A program made the position numbers and the translations under genes. A stretch of 64,000 bases of DNA from Gammaproteobacteria bacterium (lineage in GTDB: Bacteria; Pseudomonadota; Gammaproteobacteria; Steroidobacterales; Woeseiaceae), in the NCBI GenBank assembly GCA_029884165.1, contig JAOUIH010000011.1:1-64000 (forward strand), given 5' to 3'. The notes beneath the pieces were generated by a model. The model was not told where the DNA came from. It did no database searches and worked only from the letters and a program-made list of their open reading frames with translations. Positions 53,625 to 64,000 of the stretch are shown piece by piece (the first letter of the stretch is position 1; every line of letters starts with the position of its first letter).

Positions 53625-54005
53625 CTATACTCGGCGTTTCTTCGGCGGACGGCAGCCGTTGTGCGGGATTGGCGTTACGTCCTCGATGTTCTGTATTCGC
53701 ATCCCGATTGCGTTGAGGGCGCGCACGGCCGACTCGCGGCCCGGTCCCGGCCCGCAGACGCGAACGTCAAGATTCTTCACGCCCACTTCTTGAGCCGCGC
53801 GGCCGGCCTTCTCCGAGGCAACCTGCGCCGCGAACGGCGTCGATTTCCTCGATCCACGGAAACCACAGCCACCGGCCGTCGCCCAGGAAATCGTGTTTCC
53901 CTGGCGGTCGGTGATCGTAATGATCGTGTTGTTGAAGGACGCCTGGATATGCGCGACCGCATCCACGACGTGTTTCTTGACCTTCTTGCGTTTTGCTTCA
54001 GCCAT
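53625..54005 (-). CDS. rpsK: 30S ribosomal protein S11
   Basis: A 126-residue platform protein of the small subunit. [30 protein letters not shown] and the closing [18 protein letters not shown] are the signatures. Ten bases separate it from rpsD. Confidence 0.99.
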   Translation of the reverse strand: MAEAKRKKVKKHVVDAVAHIQASFNNTIITITDRQGNTISWATAGGCGFRGSRKSTPFAAQVASEKAGRAAQEVGVKNLDVRVCGPGPGRESAVRALNAIGMRIQNIEDVTPIPHNGCRPPKKRRV

Positions 54006-54078
54006 ATTCTGAATCTTCTGCCTGTTTCCGCCCTGCGACCGGAGCCGCCTGGCCGGATTAACGGTTTAGGTTGCCTGG

Positions 54079-54435
54079 TTAGCGCTTGATCGGCCGACGC
54101 GGTCCCTTGCGGGTGCGCGCGTTGGTGCGGGTCCGCTGGCCGCGCATCGGCAGGCCACGGCGATGCCGAATGCCGCGATAGCAGCCGAGGTCCATGAGGC
54201 GTTTGATGTTCATCGACACTTCGCGACGCAGGTCGCCCTCGACGACGAACTTCGCGACCGCAGTACGGATCTTGGCGACTTCGGGTTCGGCAAGATCCTT
54301 GACCTTCGTTTGCGGAGCGACGCCTGCCGCTTCGCAGATCTGCTGCGCGCGCGTGCGACCGATACCGTAGATCGACGTCAAGCCGATCACGATGTGCTTG
54401 TTCAACGGGATGTTGATGCCTGCTATTCGAGCCAC
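54079..54435 (-). CDS. rpsM: 30S ribosomal protein S13
   Basis: A 118-residue head protein of the small subunit. [35 protein letters not shown] is the invariant start; the end is the basic [18 protein letters not shown]. Its ATG follows the rpmJ stop by 18 bases, the usual order (rpmJ, rpsM, rpsK, rpsD, rpoA, rplQ). Confidence 0.99.
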   Translation of the reverse strand: MARIAGINIPLNKHIVIGLTSIYGIGRTRAQQICEAAGVAPQTKVKDLAEPEVAKIRTAVAKFVVEGDLRREVSMNIKRLMDLGCYRGIRHRRGLPMRGQRTRTNARTRKGPRRPIKR

Positions 54436-54453
54436 TGCATTCTACCTTTGGAA

Positions 54454-54567
54454 TTAACCCTGACGCTGCTTATGGCGCGCGTCGGTGCAAATCACGCGCA
54501 CGACACCATTGCGGCGAATGACTTTGCAGTTCCTACACATTTTTCTGACTGATGCTCTGACTTTCAT
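54454..54567 (-). CDS. rpmJ: 50S ribosomal protein L36
   Basis: A 37-residue zinc-type L36: [20 protein letters not shown] continuing [17 protein letters not shown]. The four ligands are Cys11, Cys14, Cys27 and His32, so this is the Zn-binding (C+) form. It lies between secY and rpsM as in Gammaproteobacteria. Confidence 0.99.
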   Translation of the reverse strand: MKVRASVRKMCRNCKVIRRNGVVRVICTDARHKQRQG

Positions 54568-54595
54568 GAGCCCTCTCCAATAATCGCGACGCTGC

Positions 54596-55957
54596 TCAGC
54601 GAAGCTGTCCGCTGCGCCCGTAATTGCGCAGGTTGGCCTTCTGCATCATGCCCTCGTACTGGTGGCTCATCGCATGGGCCTGCATCTGCGCCATGAAGTC
54701 GATGGTGACCACTACCAGGATCAGCAGCGACGTACCGCCGAAATTGAACGGTACGCTCGGGTAAAACATCCGGAAAACTTCCGGCAGAAGGCAGACACCG
54801 GCAATGTACAGGGCGCCCCAGAACGTCAGGCGAGTCAGTACCTTGTCGATGTATTCCGCCGTGTGTGCGCCCGGCCGGATGCCCGGCAGGAATGCGCCCG
54901 CGCGCCGCAGGTTGTCGGCCGTCTCCTTCGAGTTGAAGACCAGCGCGGTATAAAAGAAACAGAAGAAGATGATCAGCGCGGCGTACAGGATCACGTAGAT
55001 TGGCTGACCCGGGCCGAGGTTCGCGCCGACCGTCTGCAAGGCCCGCTGGACCGCGTTCGGCTCGGCCGCCTGGCCGAAGAACTGAGCGATCGTGGCCGGG
55101 AACAGCAGGATGCTGGACGCGAAGATCGGCGGGATGACGCCCGACATGTTGATCTTGAACGGCAGGTGCGTGCTCTGAGCGGCATACATGCGCCGGCCCT
55201 GCTGCCGCCTCGCGTAATTGACCGCGATCCGGCGCTGCGCGCCTTCCATGTAGACCACGAACGCCGTCACGGCTACGCCGCCCAGCAGCAGCAGGATCGC
55301 CGTCGCGGAATGCATTTCGCCGTTCCGCACCAGCTCCGCCGTGCCCGCGACCGCCGCCGGCAGGCCCGCGACGATGCCGGCCAGGATGATCATCGAGATA
55401 CCGTTGCCGACGCCCCGCTCGGTGATCTGCTCGCCCAGCCACATCAGGAATATCGTGCCCGTTACCAGCGTGATGCACGCGGTAATCAGGAAGGCCGGAC
55501 CCGGGTTGACGACGACGCCCGGCTGGCTCTGCAGCCAGGATGCGGCGGCAACGGACTGGAAGGCCGACAGCGCGACCGTGCCGTAGCGCGTGAACTGCGT
55601 AATCTTGCGCCGGCCGGACTCACCCTCCTTCCGGAGCGCCTGCAGCGACGGAACGATCATGCTCGCCATCTGCATGATGATCGACGCGGAGATGTACGGC
55701 ATGATGCCGAGCGCGAAGATACCGAAGCGGCCGAGCGCGCCGCCCGAGAACAGGTTGAACAGCGCCAGCATGTTGCCGGCCTGCTGGTCGAAAAAGTCCG
55801 CCAGCGCGGCCGGATCCACGCCCGGAACCGGGATGAACGTGCCAACGCGGAATACGACAAGCGCGCCGATCAGGAAGCCGATTCGCTTCCTGAGCTCGGA
55901 CAGCTTGCTCGCCGCTTTCGCAACGTCTGCCGGACTGTTTCCAGGCTTCTTCGCCAT
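54596..55957 (-). CDS. secY: Preprotein translocase subunit SecY
   Basis: A 453-residue inner-membrane channel subunit of the Sec translocon, with ten transmembrane helices. The plug/TM2 region reads [31 protein letters not shown]; a cytoplasmic loop [15 protein letters not shown]; and the C-terminal part [17 protein letters not shown]-like sequence and [31 protein letters not shown]. It is the last gene of the spc part, upstream of rpmJ. Confidence 0.99.
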   Translation of the reverse strand: MAKKPGNSPADVAKAASKLSELRKRIGFLIGALVVFRVGTFIPVPGVDPAALADFFDQQAGNMLALFNLFSGGALGRFGIFALGIMPYISASIIMQMASMIVPSLQALRKEGESGRRKITQFTRYGTVALSAFQSVAAASWLQSQPGVVVNPGPAFLITACITLVTGTIFLMWLGEQITERGVGNGISMIILAGIVAGLPAAVAGTAELVRNGEMHSATAILLLLGGVAVTAFVVYMEGAQRRIAVNYARRQQGRRMYAAQSTHLPFKINMSGVIPPIFASSILLFPATIAQFFGQAAEPNAVQRALQTVGANLGPGQPIYVILYAALIIFFCFFYTALVFNSKETADNLRRAGAFLPGIRPGAHTAEYIDKVLTRLTFWGALYIAGVCLLPEVFRMFYPSVPFNFGGTSLLILVVVTIDFMAQMQAHAMSHQYEGMMQKANLRNYGRSGQLR

Positions 55958-55987
55958 GCTGATTCCCGGGATTACCCTTGTCTACCG

Positions 55988-56422
55988 TTACTCTTCGATG
56001 CTGCCGCCAGCGGCCTCGATCGCCGCCCGCGCGCCCTTGGTCACCGCCAGGCCCTTCAGCTTGACGGCCTTGTCGAGCTTGCCCGACAGGATGACCTTTA
56101 CCTTCGTCGCCTTTGCCGGCACCAGGTGCGCCTTCTTCAGCACCTCGATGTCAATGACGTCGGCCGCGGGCACCGCCAGCTCGTGCAGGCGCAGCTCCGC
56201 CGTGTGAACCGCCATGTGCGACACGAAACCGACCTTCGGCAGGCGCCGCTGGATAGGCATCTGGCCGCCTTCGAAACCGACCTTGTGGAAGCCACCCGCA
56301 CGCGCGTGCTGGCCCTTGACGCCGCGACCGCATGTCTTGCCCTGGCCGGCCGAATGGCCGCGGCCCTTGCGCTTGCCGCTCTGCTTAGCGCCCTTGCCGG
56401 GCGTCAGTGAATTCAGTCGCAT
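55988..56422 (-). CDS. rplO: 50S ribosomal protein L15
   Basis: A 144-residue large-subunit protein: [20 protein letters not shown] at the start, then [25 protein letters not shown]. The start at 56422 is the family start; an ATG five codons earlier belongs to the gap after rpmD. It precedes secY. Confidence 0.98.
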   Translation of the reverse strand: MRLNSLTPGKGAKQSGKRKGRGHSAGQGKTCGRGVKGQHARAGGFHKVGFEGGQMPIQRRLPKVGFVSHMAVHTAELRLHELAVPAADVIDIEVLKKAHLVPAKATKVKVILSGKLDKAVKLKGLAVTKGARAAIEAAGGSIEE

Positions 56423-56423
56423 C

Positions 56424-56612
56424 TCAAACTTCCTCAACGGTGACGAGGTAAGACACCTTGTTGATCATGCCGCGATTCTCCGGCGTATCCGCGACAACCA
56501 CGCTGTGGTTGATTCTGCGAAGGCCGAGGCCCGCAACACAGGCGCGGTGGCTCTTGAGTCGCCCAAAACGGCTCTTCACCAGCGTTACTTTCAGGTTTTT
56601 CTGCGTCGCCAT
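56424..56612 (-). CDS. rpmD: 50S ribosomal protein L30
   Basis: A 62-residue protein: [71 protein letters not shown] is the diagnostic segment. The rplO ATG follows one base after its stop. Confidence 0.99.
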   Translation of the reverse strand: MATQKNLKVTLVKSRFGRLKSHRACVAGLGLRRINHSVVVADTPENRGMINKVSYLVTVEEV

Positions 56613-56641
56613 CGTTCCAATCTCTTCGCTAGTCCTGCCAA

Positions 56642-57148
56642 TCAGGCCAGGATGTCATCGACCTTCTTGCCTCGCTTGGCCGCGATACGCTGCGGCGAGT
56701 GGATGCCCTCCAGGGCGTCCATCGTGGCCCGAACCACGTTGATCGGGTTACGGGAACCGTAGCTCTTGGCCAGGACGTTCTTGACGCCCGCGCATTCGAA
56801 TACCGCGCGCATCGCACCGCCCGCGATGATCCCGGTACCTTCGGATGCCGGCTGCATGTAGACACGGGTCGCGCCATGATGCCCGTTCTTCGCGTACTGC
56901 AGCGTGTCGCGCGTCAGCGTTACCTTGATCATGTTCTTGCGGGCCGCCTGCATGGCCTTCTGGATCGCGATCGGTACTTCACGCGCCTTGCCGTAGCCGA
57001 AGCCGACCCGGCCGTTGCCATCGCCGACGACGGTCAGCGCGGTAAACCCGAACTGACGGCCGCCCTTGACGACCTTGGCGACGCGGTTGACTGCGACCAG
57101 CTTTTCGAGAAGGTCGTCGTTACCGGATGAATGCTCGATTCTTGCCAT
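56642..57148 (-). CDS. rpsE: 30S ribosomal protein S5
   Basis: A 168-residue small-subunit protein involved in decoding accuracy. N-terminal [44 protein letters not shown] and C-terminal [43 protein letters not shown] are diagnostic. Confidence 0.99.
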   Translation of the reverse strand: MARIEHSSGNDDLLEKLVAVNRVAKVVKGGRQFGFTALTVVGDGNGRVGFGYGKAREVPIAIQKAMQAARKNMIKVTLTRDTLQYAKNGHHGATRVYMQPASEGTGIIAGGAMRAVFECAGVKNVLAKSYGSRNPINVVRATMDALEGIHSPQRIAAKRGKKVDDILA

Positions 57149-57193
57149 AACCTGATCCTGGTTGCCCGCTGCCGGGCTACCTTCCTTTGTCCG

Positions 57194-57553
57194 TTAAAAC
57201 TTCAATCCCGCCTCGCGCGCGGCGTCGGCCAGTGCCTTGACGCGCCCGTGGTAGCGGAAACCCGACCGGTCGAACGCGACCGTATCGATACCTGCGGCTT
57301 TCGCCTTTTCGGCAATTCGCGCGCCGACAATCGCCGCTGCTGCGACGTTGCCGGTACTCTTCATGCCCTTCTTGACGTCTTTTTCCAGCGTCGACGCGGA
57401 GACCAGCACCTTGCCACCCTCCGGCGCGATGATCTGCGCATAGATGTGACGAGGCGTCCGGTGCACCGTCAGCCGGTTCGCAGCCAGTTCCTGTATCTTG
57501 GCGCGCGTCTTCCGGGCGCGGCGCAAGCGATTCTGTTTCTTGTCGAGTTTCAT
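57194..57553 (-). CDS. rplR: 50S ribosomal protein L18
   Basis: A 119-residue 5S rRNA-binding protein. [34 protein letters not shown] is the start; the end is [25 protein letters not shown]. Standard length. Confidence 0.99.
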   Translation of the reverse strand: MKLDKKQNRLRRARKTRAKIQELAANRLTVHRTPRHIYAQIIAPEGGKVLVSASTLEKDVKKGMKSTGNVAAAAIVGARIAEKAKAAGIDTVAFDRSGFRYHGRVKALADAAREAGLKF

Positions 57554-57588
57554 GACTCTCGTTCCAATTCTCGGTGCCTGATGCCCGC

Positions 57589-58122
57589 TTACTTCTTCTT
57601 CGCTTCCTTGAGCATGACGCGCTCATCGGAGTAGCGAACGCCCTTGCCCTTGTAAGGCTCCGGGGGACGGAAGCGGCGAATCTCTGCGGCAACCTGTCCG
57701 ACCCGCTGCTTGTCGCAACCGCGGATGAAAATTTCCGTCTGGCTCGGCGTTTCCACCGAAATGCCCTGCGGGACGCTGTACGCGACCGGGTGCGAGAAGC
57801 CCAGCGTCAGGTTCAGCTTGTTGCCCTGCGCCTGGGCGCGATAACCGACGCCGACCAGCTCCAGCTTCTTCTCGAAGCCCTTCGTGACGCCCTCCACCAT
57901 GTTCGCGATCAGTGCTCGCGTCGTGCCCGACATCGCGTCGGAGAAACGCGAACCCGAACGCGCCTTGACGGAGAGCTCGTTCTCTTCCTTGGCCACGATG
58001 ACCTCGGAATTGAGCTCCATCGACAGCGTGCCCTTGCCGCCCTTGATAGTGAGGGTCGAGCCGCTGACGTTTGCTTCAACGCCTTTAGGCAGTTCAACCG
58101 GATTTTTTGCAACTCTGGACAT
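57589..58122 (-). CDS. rplF: 50S ribosomal protein L6
   Basis: A 177-residue protein near the factor-binding site. [52 protein letters not shown] and [14 protein letters not shown] are the signatures. Standard length. Confidence 0.99.
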   Translation of the reverse strand: MSRVAKNPVELPKGVEANVSGSTLTIKGGKGTLSMELNSEVIVAKEENELSVKARSGSRFSDAMSGTTRALIANMVEGVTKGFEKKLELVGVGYRAQAQGNKLNLTLGFSHPVAYSVPQGISVETPSQTEIFIRGCDKQRVGQVAAEIRRFRPPEPYKGKGVRYSDERVMLKEAKKK

Positions 58123-58154
58123 AGTCGTGTCTCTTTCGGTTCGCGTTCAGCTCG

Positions 58155-58550
58155 TCAGGCTACGACGCACAGAACTTCGCCGCCGATACCCTTCTGCCGC
58201 GCTTCTCGATCGCTCATGACGCCTGCCGAGGTCGACACGATGGCGATTCCCAGCCCGCCCAGCACACGCGGCAGGTCCTCCGAACCGCGATAGATCCGCA
58301 GGCCCGGCTTGCTGACGCGGCGCACATTCTCGATAACGGGCTTGCCTTCGAAATACTTCAGCTCGACGGACAAGGTCGCCTTGGCGCCATCCTGCTCTGT
58401 CGAGAATCCGGCGATGTAGCCCTCGTCCTTCAGCACCTTCGCAATAGCGACCTTGGCCTGGGATGACGGCATCGTGACGTTCGCCTTGCGCGCCACCTGG
58501 CCATTACGAATCCGCGTCAGCATGTCGGCGATCGGGTCAGTCATACTCAT
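58155..58550 (-). CDS. rpsH: 30S ribosomal protein S8
   Basis: A 131-residue central 16S rRNA-binding protein: [46 protein letters not shown] and [18 protein letters not shown]. In E. coli S8 also represses the spc genes at the rplE start; a matching site cannot be proven here. Confidence 0.99.
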   Translation of the reverse strand: MSMTDPIADMLTRIRNGQVARKANVTMPSSQAKVAIAKVLKDEGYIAGFSTEQDGAKATLSVELKYFEGKPVIENVRRVSKPGLRIYRGSEDLPRVLGGLGIAIVSTSAGVMSDREARQKGIGGEVLCVVA

Positions 58551-58563
58551 GTTCAGTCTCCGC

Positions 58564-58869
58564 TTACCAGCTCGCCTTGGTGAGGCCCGGGATCTCGCCC
58601 TTCATGGCCGATTCCCGCAGCTTGTTCCGGCCGAGACCGAACTTGCGGTACACGCCATGCGGCCGCCCGGTGATCGCACAACGCCTGCGCTGGCGCGTCG
58701 GGCTCGAATCCCGCGGCAGGGCGTCGAGCCGGGCCTGGGCCACGCTGCGCTCCTCCTCGCTGGAATTCTGGTTCCGGACGATCGCCTTGAGTTCGGCGCG
58801 CTTGGCCGCGTACTTCTTTGCCAGCTTCAGGCGCTTTTCCTCACGCATCAGCATCGATTTCTTAGCCAT
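58564..58869 (-). CDS. rpsN: 30S ribosomal protein S14
   Basis: A 101-residue protein of the zinc-free (C-) form: [30 protein letters not shown], and the end [40 protein letters not shown]. Long form typical of Gammaproteobacteria. Confidence 0.99.
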   Translation of the reverse strand: MAKKSMLMREEKRLKLAKKYAAKRAELKAIVRNQNSSEEERSVAQARLDALPRDSSPTRQRRRCAITGRPHGVYRKFGLGRNKLRESAMKGEIPGLTKASW

Positions 58870-58880
58870 AATTCGTTTCT

Positions 58881-59420
58881 CTATTTCTTGAAGGGAAAGT
58901 TGAACGCTTCGAGGAGCGCCCGACCTTCTTCGGGAGTGCGGGCCGTCGTCGTAATGGTGATGTCCATGCCACGGATCGCATCGATCTCGTCATAACTGAT
59001 TTCCGGGAAGATGATCTGCTCGGAAACACCCATGCTGTAATTGCCGCTCTTGTCGAAGGAGCGTGGATTAAGACCGCGGAAGTCGCGAATGCGCGGAATC
59101 GCGATGTTCACCAGCCGGTCCAGGAATTCGTACATACGTTCCTTGCGCAGCGTCACCTTGCAGCCGATGGGCATGCCGTCACGAATCTTGAAACTCGCAA
59201 CCGACTTGCGCGCAGCCGTGCGAAGCGGACGCTGGCCGGAAATCGCCTCCATGTCCTTGGCGGCGTTATCCAGCACCTTCTTGTCCGCTACGGCACCGCC
59301 CACGCCCATGTTCAACGTGATCTTGGTGATCCGTGGTACCTGCATCGGGTTCTTCAGACCCAGCTTCTGCATCAGCTTGGGGTGAAGCTCCTTGCGGTAG
59401 ATTTCATGCAATCTGGCCAT
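58881..59420 (-). CDS. rplE: 50S ribosomal protein L5
   Basis: A 179-residue 5S rRNA-binding protein: [41 protein letters not shown] and [33 protein letters not shown]. The gap to rplX upstream is 73 bases, the longest in this part of the cluster, and contains a GTCGTC/GACGGC stem on the minus strand that may have a regulatory role. Confidence 0.98.
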   Translation of the reverse strand: MARLHEIYRKELHPKLMQKLGLKNPMQVPRITKITLNMGVGGAVADKKVLDNAAKDMEAISGQRPLRTAARKSVASFKIRDGMPIGCKVTLRKERMYEFLDRLVNIAIPRIRDFRGLNPRSFDKSGNYSMGVSEQIIFPEISYDEIDAIRGMDITITTTARTPEEGRALLEAFNFPFKK

Positions 59421-59493
59421 ATCTAAACCTGTTCAACTTGTAGCGGCCGTCACGACGACCCCCTGCGGCAGCTCGCCGCGTCTTTCAACTTTC

Positions 59494-59811
59494 TCAGATG
59501 TCTACGGTTTCACCGCTCGAGCGGAACACGCGGACCTTCTTGCCCTTGTCCGTGACCTTGAAACCCACGCGATCGCCCTTCTTGGCCTTCGGGTTCCACA
59601 GCATCACGTTGGATACGTTGACCGGCATTGCACGGTCGATGATGCCGCCCGGCTGGCCTGCGCCCGGATTGCCCTTCTGGTGCTTCTTGACGATATTGAT
59701 GCCTTCCACCAGCACACGCTCGTCCGGAAATACCTGCAGAACGGTGCCCCGCCGGCCCTTGTCCTTGCCGGTAAGCACTACGACCTCATCGCCTTTTCTG
59801 ATCTTGTTCAT
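59494..59811 (-). CDS. rplX: 50S ribosomal protein L24
   Basis: A 105-residue assembly-initiating protein: MNKIRKGDEVVVLTGKDKGRRGTVLQVFPDERVLVEGINIVKKHQKGN and VMLWNPKAKKGDRVGFKVTDKGKKVRVFRSSGE. Slightly longer C-terminal part is normal for this group. Confidence 0.99.
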   Translation of the reverse strand: MNKIRKGDEVVVLTGKDKGRRGTVLQVFPDERVLVEGINIVKKHQKGNPGAGQPGGIIDRAMPVNVSNVMLWNPKAKKGDRVGFKVTDKGKKVRVFRSSGETVDI

Positions 59812-59835
59812 CTTTACCTGAGCTCCGACTGCGAC

Positions 59836-60204
59836 CTAGAGCACTTCGGGCGCCAGCGAAATAATCTTCGTGAACTGGCTCGTCCGGAGTTCGCGCGTCA
59901 CGGGTCCGAAAATTCGGGTGCCGATCGGCTCCAGCTTGTTGTTCAGCAGGACGGCGGCATTGCCGTCGAAACGGATCAGCGATCCGTCCTTGCGACGCAC
60001 ACCCTTCCGGGTCCGGACCACAACCGCGTTGTAGACCTCGCCTTTCTTGACCTTGCCACGCGGGATAGCGTCCTTGACGCTGACCTTGATGACATCGCCG
60101 ACACTGGCGTAACGGCGCTTCGAGCCGCCGAGCACCTTGATGCACTGAATGCGCCTGGCGCCCGAGTTGTCGGCCACGTCGAGAACCGTCTGCATCTGAA
60201 TCAT
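59836..60204 (-). CDS. rplN: 50S ribosomal protein L14
   Basis: A 122-residue protein: [37 protein letters not shown] and the end [26 protein letters not shown]. The start of the spc part. Standard length. Confidence 0.99.
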   Translation of the reverse strand: MIQMQTVLDVADNSGARRIQCIKVLGGSKRRYASVGDVIKVSVKDAIPRGKVKKGEVYNAVVVRTRKGVRRKDGSLIRFDGNAAVLLNNKLEPIGTRIFGPVTRELRTSQFTKIISLAPEVL

Positions 60205-60244
60205 GGTTCTATTCCATCAATCCAATTTCAATTCACGCCGGCGG

Positions 60245-60544
60245 TCAGGCCGAATCAACGACGGACTGCTCGCCCGCGCGCTCGACGATCTCGACGACCT
60301 GCCAGGACTTTCTCTTCGACAGCGGCCGGCACTCACGGATGGCAACCTTGTCGCCTTCCTTGCACTCGTTGTTGGCGTCGTGTGCCATCACCTTGCCGGT
60401 GCGGCGCACGAACTTGCCCACGCTGCCGTGACGGATCAGCCGCTCGATGACGACCGTTACGGTCTTGTCCATCTTGTTGCTGACGACGCGCCCGGTCACC
60501 GTGCGCTGTATCTTCTTCTCAGCTATCTGTTCTTCTGCACTCAT
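60245..60544 (-). CDS. rpsQ: 30S ribosomal protein S17
   Basis: A 99-residue OB-fold protein: [77 protein letters not shown]. About 15 residues longer than E. coli at the ends. Its ATG overlaps the rpmC stop (ATGA). Confidence 0.98.
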   Translation of the reverse strand: MSAEEQIAEKKIQRTVTGRVVSNKMDKTVTVVIERLIRHGSVGKFVRRTGKVMAHDANNECKEGDKVAIRECRPLSKRKSWQVVEIVERAGEQSVVDSA

Positions 60545-60744
60545 TTGCCTGCTTCCTGTCGCGCAAGTTCGCTCAGTACGGTCTTGACGCGTGCAATATC
60601 CTTCCGGACACGGCCATGCTCATGGTTCTTCGGCAACTGGCCGGTCATCTGCTGCAGGCGCAGGTTGAACTGCTCGCGGCGCAGCGCGACCAGCTCCTGC
60701 TCCAGGTCCTGCTTCGACTTCGAACGCAATTCGCTGGCATTCAT
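60541..60744 (-). CDS. rpmC: 50S ribosomal protein L29
   Basis: A 67-residue protein: [37 protein letters not shown]. The start at 60744 overlaps the rplP stop by one base (TGATG); a GTG one codon earlier is possible but not needed. Coupled to rpsQ downstream. Confidence 0.98.
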   Translation of the reverse strand: MNASELRSKSKQDLEQELVALRREQFNLRLQQMTGQLPKNHEHGRVRKDIARVKTVLSELARQEAGK

Positions 60745-61157
60745 CACATCACCTGTCGCGAAACAAATTCGGTGGCAAACGGCAGCTTGGCGGCAGCCAG
60801 GCGAAACGCCTCGCGGGCCACTGACTCCGGCACACCTTCCATCTCGTAAAGGACCTTGCCCGGCTGGATCAGGCAGACCCAGTACTCGACGTTGCCCTTA
60901 CCCTTACCCTGCCGGACCTCGAGCGGCTTTTTCGTGATCGGCTTGTCCGGGAATACCCGGATCCAGATCTGGCCGCCGCGCTTCACGTAGCGCGTCATCG
61001 CACGACGAGCCGCTTCGATCTGGCGCGCCGTCAGGCGGCCGCGCTCCGTCGCCTTGAGCCCGTACTCACCGAAGGAAACCGAGCTGCCACGCTGCGCCAG
61101 GCCGCGATTGCGCCCTTTGAACTGCTTCCGAAACTTTGTTCTCTTTGGCTGTAACAT
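60744..61157 (-). CDS. rplP: 50S ribosomal protein L16
   Basis: A 137-residue protein: [54 protein letters not shown] and [26 protein letters not shown]. The cluster arm that positions tRNA in the A/P sites. Standard length. Confidence 0.99.
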   Translation of the reverse strand: MLQPKRTKFRKQFKGRNRGLAQRGSSVSFGEYGLKATERGRLTARQIEAARRAMTRYVKRGGQIWIRVFPDKPITKKPLEVRQGKGKGNVEYWVCLIQPGKVLYEMEGVPESVAREAFRLAAAKLPFATEFVSRQVM

Positions 61158-61169
61158 TTCGTCTTTCCT

Positions 61170-61856
61170 TTAGCGCGCGCCGGCGGCTGCCTCCTGGGCC
61201 TCGGCCGCTGCCTCGCCCTTGTCGAAGACCTCGCCCTTGAAAATCCAGACCTTGACGCCTATCACGCCGTAGGTCGTCTTCGCCTCGGCGAAGCCGTAGT
61301 CGATGTCGGCGCGGAACGTATGCAACGGCACCCGTCCTTCGCGGTACCACTCGGTCCGGGCGATTTCGGCGCCGTTCAGGCGGCCGCCCACCTTGACCTT
61401 GATGCCCTCGGCACCCAGCCGCATCGTGTTCGTGACCGCACGCTTCATCGCGCGGCGGAACATCACGCGGCGCTCGAGCTGCTGGGCAATGCCCTCGGCC
61501 ACGAGTTGCGCGTCGAGCTCCGGCTTGCGCACCTCGGTGATATTGATGCGGACATCGCCGATGTTCATCTTGAGCTTCTTTGCGATATCCGCGCGGAGCT
61601 TTTCGATATCCTCACCCTTCTTGCCGATCACGATACCCGGCCGGGCCGTCATGATCGTGATATGTGCCTTCTTTGCCGGCCGCTCGATGTTGACCTGGCT
61701 GACCGATGCGTCTTTCAGCTTTTCCTTGATGAACTGGCGCAGCTCGTAGTCGAGGCGCACATACTCGGGGAACGTCTGAGAGTCGGCATACCACCGGGAC
61801 GACCAGTCCTTGACGATGCCGAGGCGAATACCTGTCGGATGTACTTTCTGTCCCAT
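61170..61856 (-). CDS. rpsC: 30S ribosomal protein S3
   Basis: A 228-residue mRNA-entry protein with KH domain ([20 protein letters not shown]). [25 protein letters not shown] is the start, and the end is Ala/Glu-rich ([11 protein letters not shown]). Length normal. Confidence 0.99.
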   Translation of the reverse strand: MGQKVHPTGIRLGIVKDWSSRWYADSQTFPEYVRLDYELRQFIKEKLKDASVSQVNIERPAKKAHITIMTARPGIVIGKKGEDIEKLRADIAKKLKMNIGDVRINITEVRKPELDAQLVAEGIAQQLERRVMFRRAMKRAVTNTMRLGAEGIKVKVGGRLNGAEIARTEWYREGRVPLHTFRADIDYGFAEAKTTYGVIGVKVWIFKGEVFDKGEAAAEAQEAAAGAR

Positions 61857-61866
61857 AACGTTCTCT

Positions 61867-62199
61867 TTACTTGTCGCCTACACAGATCGTGATGTGGCTG
61901 CTTCGTTTCAGAATGCGAGCGCCGCGCCCCTTGGCGCGCGCGCGGTAGCGACCGAGCATCGGGGCGTCGTTTACCTCGATGCGAGACACCTTCAGTTCGT
62001 CGATATCTGCACCGTGGTTGTGCTCCGCGTTGGCAATGGCCGACTCGAGCACCTTCTTGACGATGCGCGCGCTCTTCTTGGGCGCGAACGCCAGAACCTT
62101 GAGCGCGTCATCGACGCTCTTGCCGCGAATGGCATCAACCATGAGGCGGCATTTCTGCGGTGAGATTCGCGCGTAGCGCAATGTTGCTGAAACCTGCAT
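61867..62199 (-). CDS. rplV: 50S ribosomal protein L22
   Basis: A 110-residue exit-tunnel protein: [59 protein letters not shown] and the hairpin region [29 protein letters not shown]. Confidence 0.99.
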   Translation of the reverse strand: MQVSATLRYARISPQKCRLMVDAIRGKSVDDALKVLAFAPKKSARIVKKVLESAIANAEHNHGADIDELKVSRIEVNDAPMLGRYRARAKGRGARILKRSSHITICVGDK

Positions 62200-62215
62200 T
62201 TCGCTTCCTCAACCC

Positions 62216-62485
62216 TTAAGTCTTACGGTCACCCGAGTGACCCTTGAAGGTCCTGGTAATCGCAAACTCGCCGAGCTTGTGTCCAACCATGTTTTCCGTG
62301 ATCAGGACCGGCACGTGCTGGCGGCCGTTGTGAATGGCAATTGTCAGCCCGACCATGTCAGGGAGAACCATCGAGCGGCGCGACCAGGTCTTGATCGGGC
62401 GCCGATCATTCTTCTTCGCTGCCTCTGCAACCTTCTTTGCAAGGTGCATGTCGACAAACGGTCCTTTTCTAACTGAACGTGGCAC
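62216..62485 (-). CDS. rpsS: 30S ribosomal protein S19
   Basis: An 89-residue head protein: [83 protein letters not shown]. Confidence 0.99.
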   Translation of the reverse strand: MPRSVRKGPFVDMHLAKKVAEAAKKNDRRPIKTWSRRSMVLPDMVGLTIAIHNGRQHVPVLITENMVGHKLGEFAITRTFKGHSGDRKT

Positions 62486-62548
62486 TACCAGTTCCTCTCT
62501 CGTCTCGGCGACGCTGCGAACCGTCTGTTCGCAACCCCGCCCTGTTGA

Positions 62549-63376
62549 TTACTTCCGCTTGCGACCGCGGACGATCATGTTGTCCGTGCGCTTGTTCGCG
62601 CGGGTCTTGTAGCCCTTCGTCGGCGTGCCCCACGGGCTGACCGGATGACGGCCGCCCGAGGTCTTGCCTTCGCCACCGCCGTGCGGGTGGTCGACCGGAT
62701 TCATCGCCACGCCGCGAACGGTCGGGCGAATACCGCGCCAGCGCTGCGCGCCGGCCTTGCCGATCTTGCGCAGGTTATGCTCGCCATGGCCGACCTCGCC
62801 GATGGTCGCGCGGCAGTCGACATGGATCTTGCGCATCTCGCCTGAACGCAGCCGCAGCGTCGCGTAGCTGCCTTCCCGTGCCGCGAGCTGCGCCGAACTG
62901 CCGGCGGACCGGGCCAGCTGGCCGCCCTTGCCCGGCTTCATCTCGACGTTGTGAATGACGCTACCAACCGGGATGTGCTTGATCGGCAGCGTGTTGCCGA
63001 TCTTTATGGGCACGTCCGTACCGCTCAGGACGGGGGAGCCCGCCTCGATGCCGCTCGGCGCCAGGATATAGCGGCGCTCGCCATCAGCGTACTTGACCAG
63101 CGCGATATGCGCGCTGCGGTTCGGGTCGTACTCCAGCCGTTCGACAACGCCCGGGATACCGTCCTTGTCGCGCTTGAAATCGACGACCCGGTACAGCTTC
63201 TTGTGACCGCCGCCCTGGTGACGGACCGTGATGCGACCGAGGTTGTTGCGACCGCCGTTCTTCGCCTTGCTCGTAACCAGCGCACTGTGCGGCCGGCCCT
63301 TGTGCAGGCCCGGCGTCTTGACGTGGACCTGGAAGCGGCGACCTGCGGAAGTCGGTTTTGATTTCTTTAATGGCAT
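62549..63376 (-). CDS. rplB: 50S ribosomal protein L2
   Basis: A 275-residue protein close to the peptidyl-transferase centre: [53 protein letters not shown] and [29 protein letters not shown]. The HPHGGGEG segment is diagnostic. Standard length. Confidence 0.99.
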   Translation of the reverse strand: MPLKKSKPTSAGRRFQVHVKTPGLHKGRPHSALVTSKAKNGGRNNLGRITVRHQGGGHKKLYRVVDFKRDKDGIPGVVERLEYDPNRSAHIALVKYADGERRYILAPSGIEAGSPVLSGTDVPIKIGNTLPIKHIPVGSVIHNVEMKPGKGGQLARSAGSSAQLAAREGSYATLRLRSGEMRKIHVDCRATIGEVGHGEHNLRKIGKAGAQRWRGIRPTVRGVAMNPVDHPHGGGEGKTSGGRHPVSPWGTPTKGYKTRANKRTDNMIVRGRKRK

Positions 63377-63400
63377 GATCTGCTACCGTTTTCTGTGCCG

Positions 63401-63709
63401 TTACTCGGTGCCCAGGAAGTCGATCCGGCTTTCCGGAGCCAGCCGCACGTAGGCCTTCTTCCAGTCCGACCGGCGCCCGCGGGTCAGCCCGAAGCGCTTG
63501 CTCTTGCCCTTCGTGTTGACGACGGTGACATCGTCCACCTTGACCTCGAACAGCATCTCGACTGCCTGGCGAATCTCCGCCTTGGTGGCGTCGCGGCGAA
63601 CCTTGAAAACGACCTGGTTGTTTTCCTCGGCGACGATGGTGCTCTTTTCCGACAGGTGCGGACCGTAGATCACCGACATCAGCCGTTCCTGGCGTGCCGC
63701 AATACTCAT
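63401..63709 (-). CDS. rplW: 50S ribosomal protein L23
   Basis: A 102-residue protein at the exit site for SRP and trigger factor: MSVIYGPHLSEKSTIVAEENNQVVFKVRRDATKAEIRQAVEMLFEVKVDDVTVVNTKGK. The full-length start at 63709 aligns with the E. coli NQERLLKVL-type N-terminus. It overlaps rplD by 4 bp (ATGA). Confidence 0.98.
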   Translation of the reverse strand: MSIAARQERLMSVIYGPHLSEKSTIVAEENNQVVFKVRRDATKAEIRQAVEMLFEVKVDDVTVVNTKGKSKRFGLTRGRRSDWKKAYVRLAPESRIDFLGTE

Positions 63710-64000
63710 GACAGGCGCTCCTCGATCATCTTCAGGGCGGGCAACGTGACCAGTACCTTCTCGAAGCGCATCAGCACGACCGGGTCGATCGAGCCGGCGT
63801 CGCAGATACCGACGTGCGGCAGGTTGCGCGCCGACAGGAACAGCTTCTCGTCGAACGCTTCGTTGACGATCAATACGTTGTCCAGGCCGAACTTCTTGAG
63901 TTGACCCACGAGTTCCCGCGTCTTCGGCGCCTTGACTTCCAGCGACTCGGTAACAACCAGGCGATCCTGGCGCACGAGCTCCGAAATCACCGAGCGCATC
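63706..64000 (-). CDS. rplD: 50S ribosomal protein L4 (5' end outside window)
   Basis: C-terminal 97 residues of L4: VISELVRQDRLVVTESLEVKAPKTRELVGQLKKFGLDNVLIVNEAFDEKLFLSARNLPHVGICDAGSIDPVVLMRFEKVLVTLPALKMIEE. L4 also regulates the S10 operon in E. coli via its leader, which lies outside this window. The frame continues past the window edge. Confidence 0.97.
   Translation of the reverse strand, partial: MRSVISELVRQDRLVVTESLEVKAPKTRELVGQLKKFGLDNVLIVNEAFDEKLFLSARNLPHVGICDAGSIDPVVLMRFEKVLVTLPALKMIEERLS

Noticed and set aside
54662-56410. 582-codon plus-strand frame opposite secY and rplO
   Set aside because: Antisense shadow of the conserved secY and rplO genes.

Overview
The window is GC-rich, densely packed bacterial chromosome with short intergenic gaps. 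Gene content and order point to a Gammaproteobacterium: a leftward S10-spc-alpha ribosomal cluster with rpmJ between secY and rpsM, SlyX, Uup, NhaA, and a high-GC codon bias throughout. I cannot name the genus. No tRNA, rRNA, CRISPR array, prophage or intact insertion sequence was seen, apart from one MITE-like inverted-repeat element.

Layout: 1-2.6 kb is the 3' part of uvrA. From 2.6 to 8.8 kb there is an outer-membrane-like protein, a periplasmic cyclophilin coupled to an ATP-grasp enzyme, a YjdF-type membrane protein, slyX, the ABC-F protein Uup and a MAPEG protein. From 8.9 to 11 kb come a GNAT enzyme, nhaA and a cold-shock gene, with hairpin terminators between units. From 11 to 40.5 kb lies a long, mostly leftward accessory stretch of short genes, often start-stop coupled: GNAT acetyltransferases, VOC/glyoxalase-fold proteins, two TerB proteins, NTF2-fold proteins, lipoproteins, DUF membrane proteins, upp, cutA, OsmC, a VIT1-type transporter, a DJ-1/PfpI protein, rsgA and others. 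An FMN-dependent alpha-hydroxy-acid oxidase homologue there carries a Tat-like N-terminus and a CxxCH motif. One gene (DUF6064-like, about 34.8-35.5 kb) is frameshifted.

From 41 to 46.8 kb: a 159-bp MITE-like element abutting the trpS stop codon, a ggt-trpS operon, a divergent pepQ, an SDR and a small unknown protein behind a long, structured leader region. From 47.2 to 51.4 kb is a two-gene RND efflux operon (adaptor plus pump). A shared bidirectional terminator at about 51.5 kb separates it from the ribosomal cluster, which runs leftward from rplD (cut by the window edge) to rplQ and includes secY and rpoA.

Housekeeping functions are DNA repair (UvrA), translation (ribosomal cluster, TrpS, RsgA, Uup), secretion (SecY) and transcription (RpoA). 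The middle region looks like a collection of stress, detoxification and cell-envelope genes rather than one pathway. The most unusual items are the CxxCH-bearing alpha-hydroxy-acid oxidase, the structured leader region near 46.9 kb and the MITE at 41.1 kb.
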